Shown: piece by piece, positions 36,712 through 48,420 of the stretch
Layout: each line of letters begins with the position of its first letter
Numbering within the stretch: the stretch's first letter is position 1
From: Calothrix sp. NIES-3974
Lineage (GTDB): Bacteria > Cyanobacteriota > Cyanobacteriia > Cyanobacteriales > Nostocaceae
Length of the DNA stretch: 64,000 nt
Assembly: GCF_002368395.1 (NCBI RefSeq)
Contig: NZ_AP018254.1
Span: 3,720,001-3,784,000 of the forward strand
Direction of reading: 5' to 3'
Notes under the pieces: model-generated
What the model saw: only the letters and a program-made list of their open reading frames with translations
What the model was told of the DNA's origin: nothing
The model's database searches: none
Position numbers and translations under genes: made by a program

Positions 36712-37842
36712 GTGACTAAACTATTAGATCCATCAGATCCATTGCATTCCCTCAAAGCAGGTCACTGGTTCAAGTTGATCTGCGGAGCCAGTTTTCAACA
36801 TCTGCCTGCGGTAAGAACTTTAACATTAGCTTATGCGATCGCCGGGGCAGATTGTATCGATGTGGCTGCTGACCCGGCAGTAATCACGGCTGCCCAATCG
36901 GGTCTTGCGGCTGCCGCCAAACTTGCTCCAGTTGCCCGTCAGCGCGGTTTCCCCCCCTATAAACCTCCCCTACTCATGGTCAGCCTCAACGATGGGGAAG
37001 ACCCCCATTTCCGCAAAGCTGAATTTGATCCCCAATCCTGTCCCCCTGACTGTCCCCGCCCCTGTCAATCCATTTGTCCTGCCGATGCGATCGCTTTTCG
37101 TCCTCCCCACTCCCTTGGTGTAATCACCGAAAAATGTTATGGCTGCGGTCGTTGTCTTCCCGTCTGCCCCTATGATATAATTTATACGAGTTCATATGTA
37201 TCTACACCAGGAGCAGTAGCACCATTGGTTTTATCGGGGGAAGTAAGCGCAGTCGAGATACATACTCAGGTAGGTAGGTATACGGAGTTTCAGCGTTTGT
37301 GGACTGCGATTGAGAAGCACGCCCGTAGGTTGAAGGTGGTTGCGGTTAGTTGTCCCGATGGAGAAGGTATAATAGAGTACTTAAATTTCATTAGTAAAAT
37401 GATTTTGCCACAGGTAGGGACATTAGTGTGGCAGACCGACGGCAGGGCAATGAGTGGAGATATTGGCGACGGAACCACTCAAGCCACAGTTAAGTTCGGT
37501 CAAAAAGTTTTGGCAGCAAATTTACCGGGTTATGTGCAGTTGGCGGGGGGTACGAATGGGTATACCGTAGCCAAATTGCGATCGCTCTCCTTATTGAAGC
37601 ATAATTCTGGGCAATCTTCCTATATTGCGGGGATTGCCTACGGTAGTTATGCGCGAAAGTTGCTGTCACCGGTTATCCATGCATTAGAAGAAAGGGAGGT
37701 GAATCAAACTGGAATTCGCAAAAGTATTTACTTAGAACAGGAGCCAGATTTACTATGGCAAGCCGTCGAGCTTGCTAGTTCGCTTGTTTCCCAACTCAAG
37801 TCACAGTCACAGCCGACGCGTATATCGCGCCAATTGCCGTAA
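36712..37842 (+). CDS. ldpA: LdpA, light-dependent period iron-sulfur protein
   Basis: LdpA senses redox state and adjusts circadian period with light in Synechococcus. The 376-residue product has two cysteine clusters typical of 2[4Fe-4S] ferredoxins: CPPDCPRPCQSICPADAI near 117-135 and CYGCGRCLPVCPYDII near 142-158. The N-terminal (LKAGHWFKLICGASFQHLP) and C-terminal domains also fit. The start is GTG. The R3H ATPase gene follows after 23 bases, the arrangement of an operon. Confidence 0.92.
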   Translation: MTKLLDPSDPLHSLKAGHWFKLICGASFQHLPAVRTLTLAYAIAGADCIDVAADPAVITAAQSGLAAAAKLAPVARQRGFPPYKPPLLMVSLNDGEDPHFRKAEFDPQSCPPDCPRPCQSICPADAIAFRPPHSLGVITEKCYGCGRCLPVCPYDIIYTSSYVSTPGAVAPLVLSGEVSAVEIHTQVGRYTEFQRLWTAIEKHARRLKVVAVSCPDGEGIIEYLNFISKMILPQVGTLVWQTDGRAMSGDIGDGTTQATVKFGQKVLAANLPGYVQLAGGTNGYTVAKLRSLSLLKHNSGQSSYIAGIAYGSYARKLLSPVIHALEEREVNQTGIRKSIYLEQEPDLLWQAVELASSLVSQLKSQSQPTRISRQLP

Positions 37843-37865
37843 TTAAACACGTCACCATTAAAAGC

Positions 37866-39614
<1,749 letters not shown>

Positions 39615-39848
39615 TTGATTTTTAGCTTTAATTAACGGAATCTACTTAACTTTGAATGCACTTGTGTTGGAGTTAGGTAGGTTTTTCTTTCGTTTGTAAA
39701 TTAGGGAGTGGGGAATAGGGAGTGGGGAGTGGGAAAAGCTACTTTATCTCGTCCCCATGCTCCGCGTGGGGACGCATTCCACGAGGGCTACTACCCCTCT
39801 CCGTTCTGCGGAGAGGGGTTGGGGTGAGGTTCATCGAACTCACGTTAA

Positions 39849-40433
39849 CTAGGGATTTACTTCCACTACTGACCAGTTATTAAACTCATCACATTCATAG
39901 AGATAACGATTTTGGGGATTACCCCGTAGTTGCAAATGGTCAACTTTGAGGGGGTTGAGGATTAATAGACAAAAATTATCCACAGGTTGATTTGGGTTGG
40001 GGGGGTCTACTGTAAAATCATCGTTGGGGTTCCGTTTTTTACCTGGGTTTGGCCAAATAAACTGTAATCTCGCTGATTCCGATAAATCTTGCCACGTGCG
40101 ATCGCGTAGTAATTTGAAATCATCATCTGTTGGTGTATCTTTGTCAACAAGTATTAATTTTCCGGCAATGCGAAATTGTTCACGGGTATCGGTAAAATAC
40201 CAGCAAATTTCCCCATGAGACCTAGTTCGTATTTGGTCGTATTTTTGACTTCGACTATCAGTGATAATTTTGATTTGATTTGTACCATCGACAAAACCCC
40301 GAAACACCACAGTGCGATTTGCTGGTATTCCATCCATTCCAATCGTAGCCAGTTGGAAATAGCGAGCAAAGGGTTTCCGATTCCGGTGTAAAGCATGACT
40401 CAGGGAAGAACGCCAAGGAGCAAGGGATACCAT
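39849..40433 (-). CDS. Pyridoxamine 5'-phosphate oxidase-like FMN protein (Npun_F5749-type)
   Basis: About 194 residues with the PPOX split-barrel FMN fold: FARYFQLATIGMDGIPANRTVVFRGF near 22-47, then SRSQKYDQIRTRSHGEICWYFTDTREQFRIAG near 60-92 and the C-terminal LQFIWPNPGK. The family is cyanobacterial and may act on pyridoxamine phosphate or another flavin substrate. The frame opens at 40514, but its first 27 codons are translated GAGACGCGATATATCGCGTCTC repeat, so the ATG at 40433 is preferred. A fragment of the TTAACGTGA MITE ends at its 3' end. Confidence 0.88.
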   Translation of the reverse strand: MVSLAPWRSSLSHALHRNRKPFARYFQLATIGMDGIPANRTVVFRGFVDGTNQIKIITDSRSQKYDQIRTRSHGEICWYFTDTREQFRIAGKLILVDKDTPTDDDFKLLRDRTWQDLSESARLQFIWPNPGKKRNPNDDFTVDPPNPNQPVDNFCLLILNPLKVDHLQLRGNPQNRYLYECDEFNNWSVVEVNP

Positions 40434-40797
40434 TAGGAATTGCAGATAATAAATAAAAGCAAAAGGCAAAAATAGAGTACAGACGCGATATATCGCGTCT
40501 CTCCTCAATGACAATTTTCAGCACCCACCTAATTATTGCCTAATTCTTAACATAAACAATATTCCAGCATAATCATGAATAAATTCACCAAAATGAGAAT
40601 AAACGGGCTATTTTTAGGTAATTTGCTGGTATATATCAAGTCTAGGTGTGAGGGACTTAAGGGTAATGTTAAATCTAGGGCAAATCGAGACATGTTGGAG
40701 GAGCAATAGCGTAAATTACCAAATTTGACAATTCTTTTTTCCTCGCACTAGTTGGCGTATAGTCATAATCTGTCCGAGAGCAATATGACTAGAAGTT

Positions 40798-43095
40798 ATG
40801 GTTCAAGAACTGGAACGAAATCGCCAGGGTGTAGACTTTCCTGAAAGTGCGCCTGTTGCCAATCCCGTATTTTTCCGTACCTACAGCCGTCGTGATGCGA
40901 TGGGAGTGCGAGAAAGTTGGCAAAAAGTTTGCGATCGCACTTTACGGGGTTTAGTGGAATTAGGCAAATTAACTACCGCCGAAGCCGCATTGCTGGAGAA
41001 AATGGAACGGAGTCTCAAATCCTTACCCAGTGGACGTTGGTTGTGGGTGGGGGGAACGGATTGGATTGCCAAACCCCAGAATTTTCCCGGTGGCTATAAC
41101 TGTACCTCGACAAACTTGGAAGACTGGAGAGCCTTCGGTCTGATGATGGATCTGGCTATGATGGGGTGCGGTACCGGGGCAATTCTCGAACCGAAGTATA
41201 TCAATAAATTGCCAGTTATCCGTAACCAGATTCACATAACTTTACAAGGCGAAATAGGTACAACACCTATAGAACAGCGTCGGGAGGAAACAGAAATTCA
41301 AATAGCCGATGGACAAGTAATTATTTACGTCGGTGACAGTCGTCAAGGTTGGGTAAAAGCCTACCAAAGTTTGTTGGAATTATCCACAGATGAACGCTTT
41401 GACGGGGAGGTACAAGTTACGATTGATTTAAGTGATGTCCGTCAAGCGGGTGAAAGACTTAAAGGTTTTGGTGGAGTTGCCAATCCGATTAAACTACCGG
41501 GATTATACGGACGGTGTGCAGCAATTTTAAATCAGGCAGTCGGTAGACGACTCAATTCTGTGGAGTGTTGTTTACTGATAGATGAAGCTGCCGTGGTGGT
41601 GGTTGCGGGGAATGTGCGAAGATCTGCGGGAATGCGTCAAGGTATCAGTGAGGATACATTGTTTGCCGATGCCAAATCAAATCTATGGCAACAGGACGCA
41701 GAGGGAAATTGGCGGATTGATCCGGAACGGGATGCTTTACGCATGGCTAATCATACCCGTGTGTTCCACCGTAAACCGAGTTTAGATGAATGTATTGCCG
41801 CCGTCCGCAAACAGTACTACAGTGGCGAAGGAGCAATTCAATGGGCTGGAGAAGCGATCGCTCGGGCAAATTGTGATTTACTATCCACCAAGCAGCTCAA
41901 ATTGGAGTTTCTCCAAGCCTATGCAGACGGTCAAGCTGCTGAGTGGCTCCAAACAAAATATCCCCAAATTGATCCACGGGAATTAGAACACCGTTTGGGA
42001 AGATATGGTTTGAATCCCTGTGGGGAAATTATCGGTGCGAATTTCTTCTGTAATTTGGCAGAGGTTCACCTCAATCAATTAGATCCGGATAACCACAAGG
42101 AACAGGAGGAAGCATTTACTGCTGCTGCTTTATCGGTTGCTGCCCTATTACACCATAAATTCCAGGAACCTCGCTATCAATACAGTCGTGAACTGGATCC
42201 GATTGTGGGTGTCTCCTTGACTGGCTTGTTCGACTTTTTTGTCCATGCTTTTGGTGTGGAGTGGTTGCGCTGGTGGGATGCAGGTAGACCCCAAACCCCC
42301 CAAGGATTAGCCTTTAAACACCAAGAACAGGAATATCTTAGCCGATGGAGGGATATAGTTCATCGAGTTGTCAAAGAATATTGCGATCGCCACCATCTCA
42401 AATGTCCTAATCGTTGTACCACGGTGCAACCCAGTGGGACAAAATCCTTACTCACCGGTGCTTCCCCCGGTTGGCATCCCCCGAAAGCTCAACGCTTTAT
42501 TCGCCGGATTACCTGTCGCAAAAATGACCCGGTGGCTCTAGCTTGTCTGGATTATGGGTATAGTATCGTCCCCTCCCAATCCGATAAGGACGAAGATGGC
42601 AATTTACTCCATGACCCCTTTGATCCACGCTGTAGTGAATGGTTAGTGGAAATTCCCGTGGCTGTTTCCTGGGCTGATCTACCAGGTGCAGATACCATTG
42701 ATATCAGTAAATTCACTGCCTTAGCCCAGATGGATTTTTATATGCAGGTGCAGAAATATTACACAACCCATAACACCTCGGCGACGATTGAATTACGGGA
42801 AGGGGAAGTGGAAGCATTAGGAACACGCATTTACGAAGCCATCCGTGATGATGAGGGTTATATTAGTGCAGCTCTTTTAGCCAGATTTGATGACCTGCAA
42901 ACCTTTCCTCGCTTACCCTTTGAACCCATTTCCCAGTTTCAGTATGAACAATTAATGGCACAGGTGGAGGCTAGACGGAAAACCGATGATTTCTACGGGG
43001 CGCTGTTAAAGTATGATATCGGTGAAATGGCGGAGGCTGGTCCTGCTGGTTGTGATTCCGATAAGTGTATGCTACCGGAGCAAACACCAAATTAG
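40798..43095 (+). CDS. nrdJ: Class II adenosylcobalamin-dependent ribonucleoside-triphosphate reductase
   Basis: Makes deoxyribonucleotides from NTPs with AdoCbl as radical generator. The 765 residues match monomeric Lactobacillus-type RTPR. Visible elements are the first active-site Cys in GGYNCTSTN near 101, the thiyl and second Cys in NPCGEIIGANFFC near 404-414, and the C-terminal redox pair CDSDKC near 755. TVQPSGTKSLLTGASPGWHPP near 543 is the substrate-phosphate loop. Length shows no intein, although inteins occur in some cyanobacterial RNR genes. No riboswitch precedes it. Confidence 0.95.
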   Translation: MVQELERNRQGVDFPESAPVANPVFFRTYSRRDAMGVRESWQKVCDRTLRGLVELGKLTTAEAALLEKMERSLKSLPSGRWLWVGGTDWIAKPQNFPGGYNCTSTNLEDWRAFGLMMDLAMMGCGTGAILEPKYINKLPVIRNQIHITLQGEIGTTPIEQRREETEIQIADGQVIIYVGDSRQGWVKAYQSLLELSTDERFDGEVQVTIDLSDVRQAGERLKGFGGVANPIKLPGLYGRCAAILNQAVGRRLNSVECCLLIDEAAVVVVAGNVRRSAGMRQGISEDTLFADAKSNLWQQDAEGNWRIDPERDALRMANHTRVFHRKPSLDECIAAVRKQYYSGEGAIQWAGEAIARANCDLLSTKQLKLEFLQAYADGQAAEWLQTKYPQIDPRELEHRLGRYGLNPCGEIIGANFFCNLAEVHLNQLDPDNHKEQEEAFTAAALSVAALLHHKFQEPRYQYSRELDPIVGVSLTGLFDFFVHAFGVEWLRWWDAGRPQTPQGLAFKHQEQEYLSRWRDIVHRVVKEYCDRHHLKCPNRCTTVQPSGTKSLLTGASPGWHPPKAQRFIRRITCRKNDPVALACLDYGYSIVPSQSDKDEDGNLLHDPFDPRCSEWLVEIPVAVSWADLPGADTIDISKFTALAQMDFYMQVQKYYTTHNTSATIELREGEVEALGTRIYEAIRDDEGYISAALLARFDDLQTFPRLPFEPISQFQYEQLMAQVEARRKTDDFYGALLKYDIGEMAEAGPAGCDSDKCMLPEQTPN

Positions 43096-44078
43096 TTTGG
43101 GATTAAAACTCGCGTCAATTGTTTGCCGTTGACAGTTAACCGTTGACTGTTATCTGTCACAGATGAGTGAATAGACAGCTTCAAATGCGCAACAGCCAAG
43201 TAGGGGGAGGGTCTCGCTCCCTTTGGGTCGTCCCTATGCTCTGGGTGGGGATGCATTGTATAAGGCTCTGCCTCCCCTACAGTACAGACGCGACATGTCG
43301 TGTATCTATCCCTACTCCCTGACCTCACCAGATAGATTCAAAAACTAAATCCCTCATCCCCATGCTCTGGGTGGGGATGCATTCCACAAGGCTCTACCTT
43401 GAATCAGGTATGTAATACCGTTTTACTTTCAAGGCGAAAATACCGCTTGCCAAACTAGAGCATAAAGTGTAAAAAATGTATGATGCCAGACACTAAACTG
43501 GCACACTTTATTCCTATTATATTTTGTGACAAAGAAAATTACATGTAGCTTACTTATTTTTGCTGGGCGGAGTGTGGTGAAAAAGGTGCTATTTTTTGTT
43601 GGCGGGAAAAACTGTACTGAGTTCTATGCTTAACAAATAGTTGCGGTTGATGAAATTCGGTCTGTTTTTCAGGCTGAATAATTCGCTGCATTGTGTGCAA
43701 AAGTTTGGACTTTGCTAGTTGGTTTTGCTGTTTGCAATTAATCCTTGCTTTTGTTCCCGGATTTCTCCCTACTCCCTAAAACTTTCAGGAATTAGGGATT
43801 AGTAGGAAAATCAACCTGTTGCTCAACATCTATGGATTACTTGCTCAAAATGTAGGTTCTGTTCATGGATTTTGAGCAAATCCCGAAAACTTGCTTCTTG
43901 ATTGGGAGTAACTCTCATGTACTGCCCAAACCAAAAGCAGATGAAAGCGGTTTTCCCTACTCACTTTCAAGTCGATCCCCCATGTTGTTGGGACACAACC
44001 AAACAGGACAATAGCTTATTCCTATTACCTGCTCCCGACTCCCGATTTTCAAGCGAGATTAAATTTTTAGATAAACTA
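43096..44078. other. Intergenic region upstream of kdp operon, repeats and nested dyad
   Basis: Left part: variants of the CCCCATGCTC...GGGGATGC repeat (near 43230 and 43362) and the palindrome at 43285-43304. A nested dyad lies at 43462-43511: outer ATAAAGTGT/ACACTTTAT, inner TGCCAG/CTGGCA, possibly an operator or RNA structure. 43757-43860 is a decayed copy of the CCCGGATTTCTC MITE. The KdpA frame extends back to 43902, but those 59 codons do not resemble KdpA. The kdp promoter should be here; none is identified with confidence. Confidence 0.45.
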
Positions 44079-45767
44079 ATGGGACAAGCTTTTTTAGAGA
44101 TGGCAATCATCCTGACGTTGATTGCTGTAATTGCACCACGGTTCGGTAGTTATATCGCCAAGGTTTTTGAGGGGGGGAAGTCCCTACTAGACCCGATGAT
44201 GTCCCCCTTAGAACGGGTAATTTTTGTAGCAGCAGGAATCCGCCATTCCCCAATGATGACGGGATGGCAATATTTAAAAGCCCTATTGGCGACTAATATC
44301 CTCATGGGTATGTTGGTATTTGGGTTATTAGTCACCCAGCGTCACTTACCTTTAAATCCGATGAAAATTGTGGGGATGCGGTGGGATTTGGCCTTACATA
44401 CAACGATTTCCTTTTTAACTAATACTGGACAACAACATTATGTTGGGGAAAAAGCACTTTCCTATTTCAGTCAAACCAGCGCGATCGCATTTTTAATGTT
44501 TACTGCGACTGCAACGGGTTTAGCGGTGGGAATTGCTTGTATACGCGGTTTTACTGGTCAACCATTAGGTAACTTTTATGTGGATTTAACCAAGGCAATT
44601 ACGCGAATTTTATTACCATTATCCCTCCTGGGGGCGATCGCTCTTTTGGCTTTGGGGGTTCCGGAAACTTTTGCTCCCCCTTTGGAGGTGACAACCTTAG
44701 AAGGAGTGGTGCAGTTTATCGCCAGAGGTCCAGTAGCATCCTTTGAAAGTATCAAATTACTCGGTGGAAGTGGAGGTGGTTTTTTTGCTGCCAATTCTGC
44801 CCATCCCTACGAGAATCCCAGTTCTGCCTCTAATTTCCTGGAATTAATGATGATGTTATTAATTCCCACTGCCTTAATTCATACCTATGGTATCCTCGCA
44901 AATCAACGCAAACAATCACAGGTATTATTTTGGCTATTAGTCTCATTATTTGTTGTGCTGACAGGAATTGCCCTAATTAGTGAATCCCAAGGAAATCCCC
45001 TGATTAATTCTCGCATCGGTATGGAACAACCCAGTTTAGAAGGGAAGGAAATGCGCTTTGGCTGGGTTGATAGTACAATTTGGTCTGTAGTTGCGACTAC
45101 AACTATGTCCGGTGCTGTCAACTCCATGCATGATTCCTTAATGCCGGGAACTGTTTTTTCCACCTTTGTTGGCATGTTTCTGCGCATCATTTGGGGTGGT
45201 CAGGGGATGGGAATTGCCTATTTATTAGTATTGGCAATGTTGGCAGCTTTTTTGATGAGTTTATTAGCAGGACGTACCCCGGAATTTTTAGGGCGGAAAA
45301 TTGAACAGAGGGAACTGCAATTAATCAGTATGACCCTGCTCATTCACCCCTTTGTCATTTTAATTCCTAGTGCGATCGCCTTCATCTTTCCAGAAGCCTT
45401 TCCCGGTATTAGTAACCCCGGTTTCCACGGTTTATCCCAAGTTATTTATGAGTATACCTCTGGCGCTACCAATAATGGTTCCCGGTTGGCGGGTTTAGCT
45501 AGCAACACGTTATGGTGGAACCTGACTACATCTTTATGTATTTTACTTGGTCGCTTTGTACCCATAATGACCATAATTTTGTTGGCTGATGGTATGGCTC
45601 GTAAACCTCAACTCACAGAAACTGAAGTCATATTAAATAGTAATACCGGATTATTTATCTCCTTCACTATTCTATTAAGCATTATGATTAGTTTCCTCTC
45701 CTTTTTCCCCGTATTAGCCCTTGGTCCGTTAGCCGAAGGATTAAAAATGACCAGTGGAATCAGGTAA
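44079..45767 (+). CDS. kdpA: KdpA, K+-translocating subunit of Kdp ATPase
   Basis: Forms the K+ channel-like path of the high-affinity KdpFABC pump. From the chosen ATG the product is 562 residues, the normal length, with about ten membrane segments. All four pore signatures are seen: NTGQQHY, the GGSGGGFFAANSAHPYENPS loop, TTTMSGAVNSMHDS and SGATNNGSRLAGL. The frame opens 59 codons earlier, but that stretch (CPNQKQMKAVFPTHFQV...) is unlike KdpA, and MGQAFLEMAI is the family start. Only 246 bases, filled with tandem repeats, separate it from kdpB. Confidence 0.95.
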   Translation: MGQAFLEMAIILTLIAVIAPRFGSYIAKVFEGGKSLLDPMMSPLERVIFVAAGIRHSPMMTGWQYLKALLATNILMGMLVFGLLVTQRHLPLNPMKIVGMRWDLALHTTISFLTNTGQQHYVGEKALSYFSQTSAIAFLMFTATATGLAVGIACIRGFTGQPLGNFYVDLTKAITRILLPLSLLGAIALLALGVPETFAPPLEVTTLEGVVQFIARGPVASFESIKLLGGSGGGFFAANSAHPYENPSSASNFLELMMMLLIPTALIHTYGILANQRKQSQVLFWLLVSLFVVLTGIALISESQGNPLINSRIGMEQPSLEGKEMRFGWVDSTIWSVVATTTMSGAVNSMHDSLMPGTVFSTFVGMFLRIIWGGQGMGIAYLLVLAMLAAFLMSLLAGRTPEFLGRKIEQRELQLISMTLLIHPFVILIPSAIAFIFPEAFPGISNPGFHGLSQVIYEYTSGATNNGSRLAGLASNTLWWNLTTSLCILLGRFVPIMTIILLADGMARKPQLTETEVILNSNTGLFISFTILLSIMISFLSFFPVLALGPLAEGLKMTSGIR

Positions 45768-45787
45768 TAACGCAGTAGAGACTACCC

Positions 45788-45970
45788 GTCGGGTCGTCTG
45801 GATATAAATTTGTCGGGTCGTCTGGACATAAATTTATCGGGTCGTCTGGATATAAATTTGTCGGGTCGTCTGGATATAAATTTGTCGGGTCGTCTGGATA
45901 TAAATTTATCGGGTCGTCTGGACATAAATTTATCGGGTCATCTCTACATAAATCCGTCGGGTCGTCTTTA
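45788..45970 (+). repeat. 24-bp tandem repeat array between kdpA and kdpB
   Basis: Seven full units and a partial eighth of GTCGGGTCGTCTGGATATAAATTT (minor G/A and T/C variants) run from 45788. Unit length is 24, so the array stays in frame and encodes repeated SGRLDINL. It starts from a CCCGTCGGG palindrome centre matching the dispersed GACGACCCGTCGGGTCGTC element, suggesting expansion from one insertion. Confidence 0.92.
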
Positions 45971-46013
45971 CCAAATACGAATTGATACCCCCCTTCATCA
46001 GCAAATTGGAAAA

Positions 46014-48110
46014 ATGCAATCCCTGAAATCTCCTCCATCTCCACCCATGCGATCACGCGATCGCCGTCCACCCCGTCCCCGTTCCCAACCAACGGTTCGG
46101 AATTCCTATTTATTGGCTGTTGTGGATGCTTTTTGGCAGTTTAATCCCAAAGCTGTCACCCAAAATCCAGTCATGTTTTTGGTCTTTGTGGCTATGTTAG
46201 TGATGTTGGTTTTAACCGTACAACCGTCACTGTTTGGCCATATTCCGGGAAACCATCCCCGTTTATATAACGGGTTAATCTGTGGGATTTTATTTTTCAC
46301 AATCTGGTTGGCAAATTTGACCCAATCCATTGCGAGTGGACGCAGTAAAGCGAAAGCGAAATATTTGCAAAGCCTCAAGAATCACCTTGTAGCTAAAAAG
46401 TTAGCTGCGGATGGGAGCATTAGCGAAGTACCAGCCGATAGCTTACGCTGTGGTGACACCATTTATGCGATCGCGGGTGATGTAATCCCTTGCGATGGGG
46501 AGGTGACAATGGGTACAGCGAGTGTTGATGAGTCTTCAATTACTGGTGAATCAGTACCAATTTTAAAGGAAGCTGGTGCTGATAGTGCTAGCTCCGTGAC
46601 CGGGGGGACAAGAATTATTGCCGATGAATTGATTATCCGTGTGACAGCAAATCCCGGTGAGGGTTTTATTGATCGGGTAATTGCCTTGTTGGCTGCTAAA
46701 AAATCTGCAAAAACCCCCAATGAAATTTTCATAACGGTGTTATTGGGGTTATTTAGTTGTATATTTTTACTAGTGACAACGACCCTAGTTGCTTGGGCGA
46801 TTTATCTACAGGTTCCCCTGACTGTTCCTAGTCTCATTGCTTTACTAGTTTCCCTATTACCCACCACAATTGCCGGATTAATGACAACAGTGCGAATTGC
46901 GGCAATTGAACGAGTCACCCAACTAAATGCGATCGCCACATCTGCAAGTTCTGTGGAAATCTGTGGAGAAATCAATACCCTTGTCCTCGATAAAACAGGT
47001 ACAATTACCCAGGGAAATCGACAGGCAGAGGAATTTATCCCCATCAATGGTCATTCTTTGCCAGAATTAGCCCAAGCAGCTTTAATTGCCAGTTTGTTTG
47101 ATGATACAACTGAGGGAAAATCGATTGTTCGTTTAGCCCAAAGGCTGGGAGCAACAATTGATTTTGATCCTAAATATGCCCAAGCCATACCATTTTCCCG
47201 GGAAACTCGCATCAGTGGTACAAACTTAGCTAATGGAATCACCGTTTATAAAGGCGCTGTCAATGCCATTCAAGAATTTACCCGATTTTACCACGGCACC
47301 GCAGCGACAGAACTAGAAAGTATTTACCAACGTATTTCCGAACAAGGTGGTACACCTCTAGCAGTGGCTATAGATAATGATGTTTATGGGGTGATTTACC
47401 TGAAGGATATTATTAAACCCGGAATCCGCGATCGCTTGGCAAAGTTACGTCAGATTGGTGTACGGGTAATGATGGTCACAGGTGATAACGCCATTACAGC
47501 TGGGGTCATTGCTCATATGGTGGGAATCGATGATTTTGTTGCTGAAGCCACACCCGCAGACAAGTTTGCACTGATTCAGTCAGAACAAGCAGCAGGAAAA
47601 ATTGTCGCAATGGTCGGTGACGGTAACGATGACACACCCGCACTAGCTCAAGCCAATGTCGGTTTAGCAATGAATACGGGAACCCCAGCAGTCAAGCAAG
47701 CTGCTAGTATCATTGACTTAGATTCTAATCCCACTAAAATTATCAATTTAGTAGAAATTGGTAAACAAATTATCACCACTCGTGCAGCTTTAATCCTATT
47801 TTCCCTCACCAATGATATTGGCAAATACTTGGCAATGATGCCAATGATTTTTGTCGGAACAAATCTTCAAGGTTTAAATTTCCTTCGTTTGGGAAGTCTC
47901 AACTCAACAATTTTTGCCACCTTAATTTACAATGCCTTGGCAATTATATTTTTGTCTCCCTTAGCATTCACCGCTTTCAATTTTCCCTGGGATAATCCCA
48001 ATAAACTACAACAATGTCATCTCATCATTTTTGGTTTTGGAGGTATAATTACACCCCTAATACTGATTAAATTATTAGATTTAATTTTGACCGCAGTTGG
48101 AGTCGTTTAA
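46014..48110 (+). CDS. kdpB: KdpB, P-type ATPase catalytic subunit
   Basis: Hydrolyses ATP to drive K+ uptake. Visible motifs are SITGES near 175 (dephosphorylation), the phosphorylated Asp in VLDKTGTITQG near 325, MVTGDN near 485, and the hinge MVGDGNDDTPALAQANVGLAM near 535. Seven or so membrane segments are present. From the ATG at 46014 the protein is 698 residues, normal for KdpB. The frame is open back to a TTG at 45810 through the repeat array, which would add eight SGRLDINL-like units; I see no family support for that extension, though in-frame read-through is possible. Confidence 0.94.
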   Translation: MQSLKSPPSPPMRSRDRRPPRPRSQPTVRNSYLLAVVDAFWQFNPKAVTQNPVMFLVFVAMLVMLVLTVQPSLFGHIPGNHPRLYNGLICGILFFTIWLANLTQSIASGRSKAKAKYLQSLKNHLVAKKLAADGSISEVPADSLRCGDTIYAIAGDVIPCDGEVTMGTASVDESSITGESVPILKEAGADSASSVTGGTRIIADELIIRVTANPGEGFIDRVIALLAAKKSAKTPNEIFITVLLGLFSCIFLLVTTTLVAWAIYLQVPLTVPSLIALLVSLLPTTIAGLMTTVRIAAIERVTQLNAIATSASSVEICGEINTLVLDKTGTITQGNRQAEEFIPINGHSLPELAQAALIASLFDDTTEGKSIVRLAQRLGATIDFDPKYAQAIPFSRETRISGTNLANGITVYKGAVNAIQEFTRFYHGTAATELESIYQRISEQGGTPLAVAIDNDVYGVIYLKDIIKPGIRDRLAKLRQIGVRVMMVTGDNAITAGVIAHMVGIDDFVAEATPADKFALIQSEQAAGKIVAMVGDGNDDTPALAQANVGLAMNTGTPAVKQAASIIDLDSNPTKIINLVEIGKQIITTRAALILFSLTNDIGKYLAMMPMIFVGTNLQGLNFLRLGSLNSTIFATLIYNALAIIFLSPLAFTAFNFPWDNPNKLQQCHLIIFGFGGIITPLILIKLLDLILTAVGVV

Positions 48111-48420
48111 TTTGGGATTTTGGATTACCCTTCGGTCAATCCGCTTCCCGTCTATGGATTTTGGGTTACTCTCCCAGAAGTCCTGCGAGCTATGGATTGT
48201 AGATTCCCCTTACGGTCGTTCCACTACGCTTCTATGAACTTTATAGACAAAGGGTCAGATAACAAAATAATAATACGGAGACTTAGCACACAGGAATATT
48301 AATTACGTACGCGAAGCGTTGCCGCAGGCTATTACGTAGCTTGCTTCCCGCGTAGCGGGTATTACAAATTACAAATTACGTACGCGAAGCGTTGCCGTAG
48401 GCTATTACAGATTACAAATT
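48111..48420. repeat. Repeat-filled gap inside the kdp operon
   Basis: Two direct copies of TTACGTACGCGAAGCGTTGC (48303 and 48376) are each followed by GAGGCTATTAC-like sequence. Between them is GCTTCCCGCGTAGCGGG, and ATTACAAATT phrases fill the rest. A frame at 48120-48302 reads TTTTGGATT repeats and is not a credible gene. Confidence 0.6.

Noticed and set aside
40798-43095. Possible intein in nrdJ
   Set aside because: The 765-residue length matches an intein-free enzyme and no inserted block or splice-junction motif is seen.
43510-43900. Possible c-di-AMP riboswitch upstream of kdp
   Set aside because: The conserved aptamer core was not recognisable by eye.
43902-44078. 59-codon extension of KdpA
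   Set aside because: No resemblance to KdpA and no ribosome binding site; MGQAFLEM at 44079 is the family start.
45810-46013. TTG-initiated N-terminal extension of KdpB (68 codons)
   Set aside because: It is translated tandem repeat, KdpB normally starts near the 46014 Met, and family length fits without it. Kept as a finding, not as the gene start.
45760-46092. Minus-strand 110-codon ORF with DDPTNLYP repeats
   Set aside because: Antisense translation of the 24-bp tandem array opposite kdpB.
48120-48302. 60-codon ORF in the kdpB-kdpF gap
   Set aside because: Translated TTTTGGATT and dispersed repeat sequence; no family.
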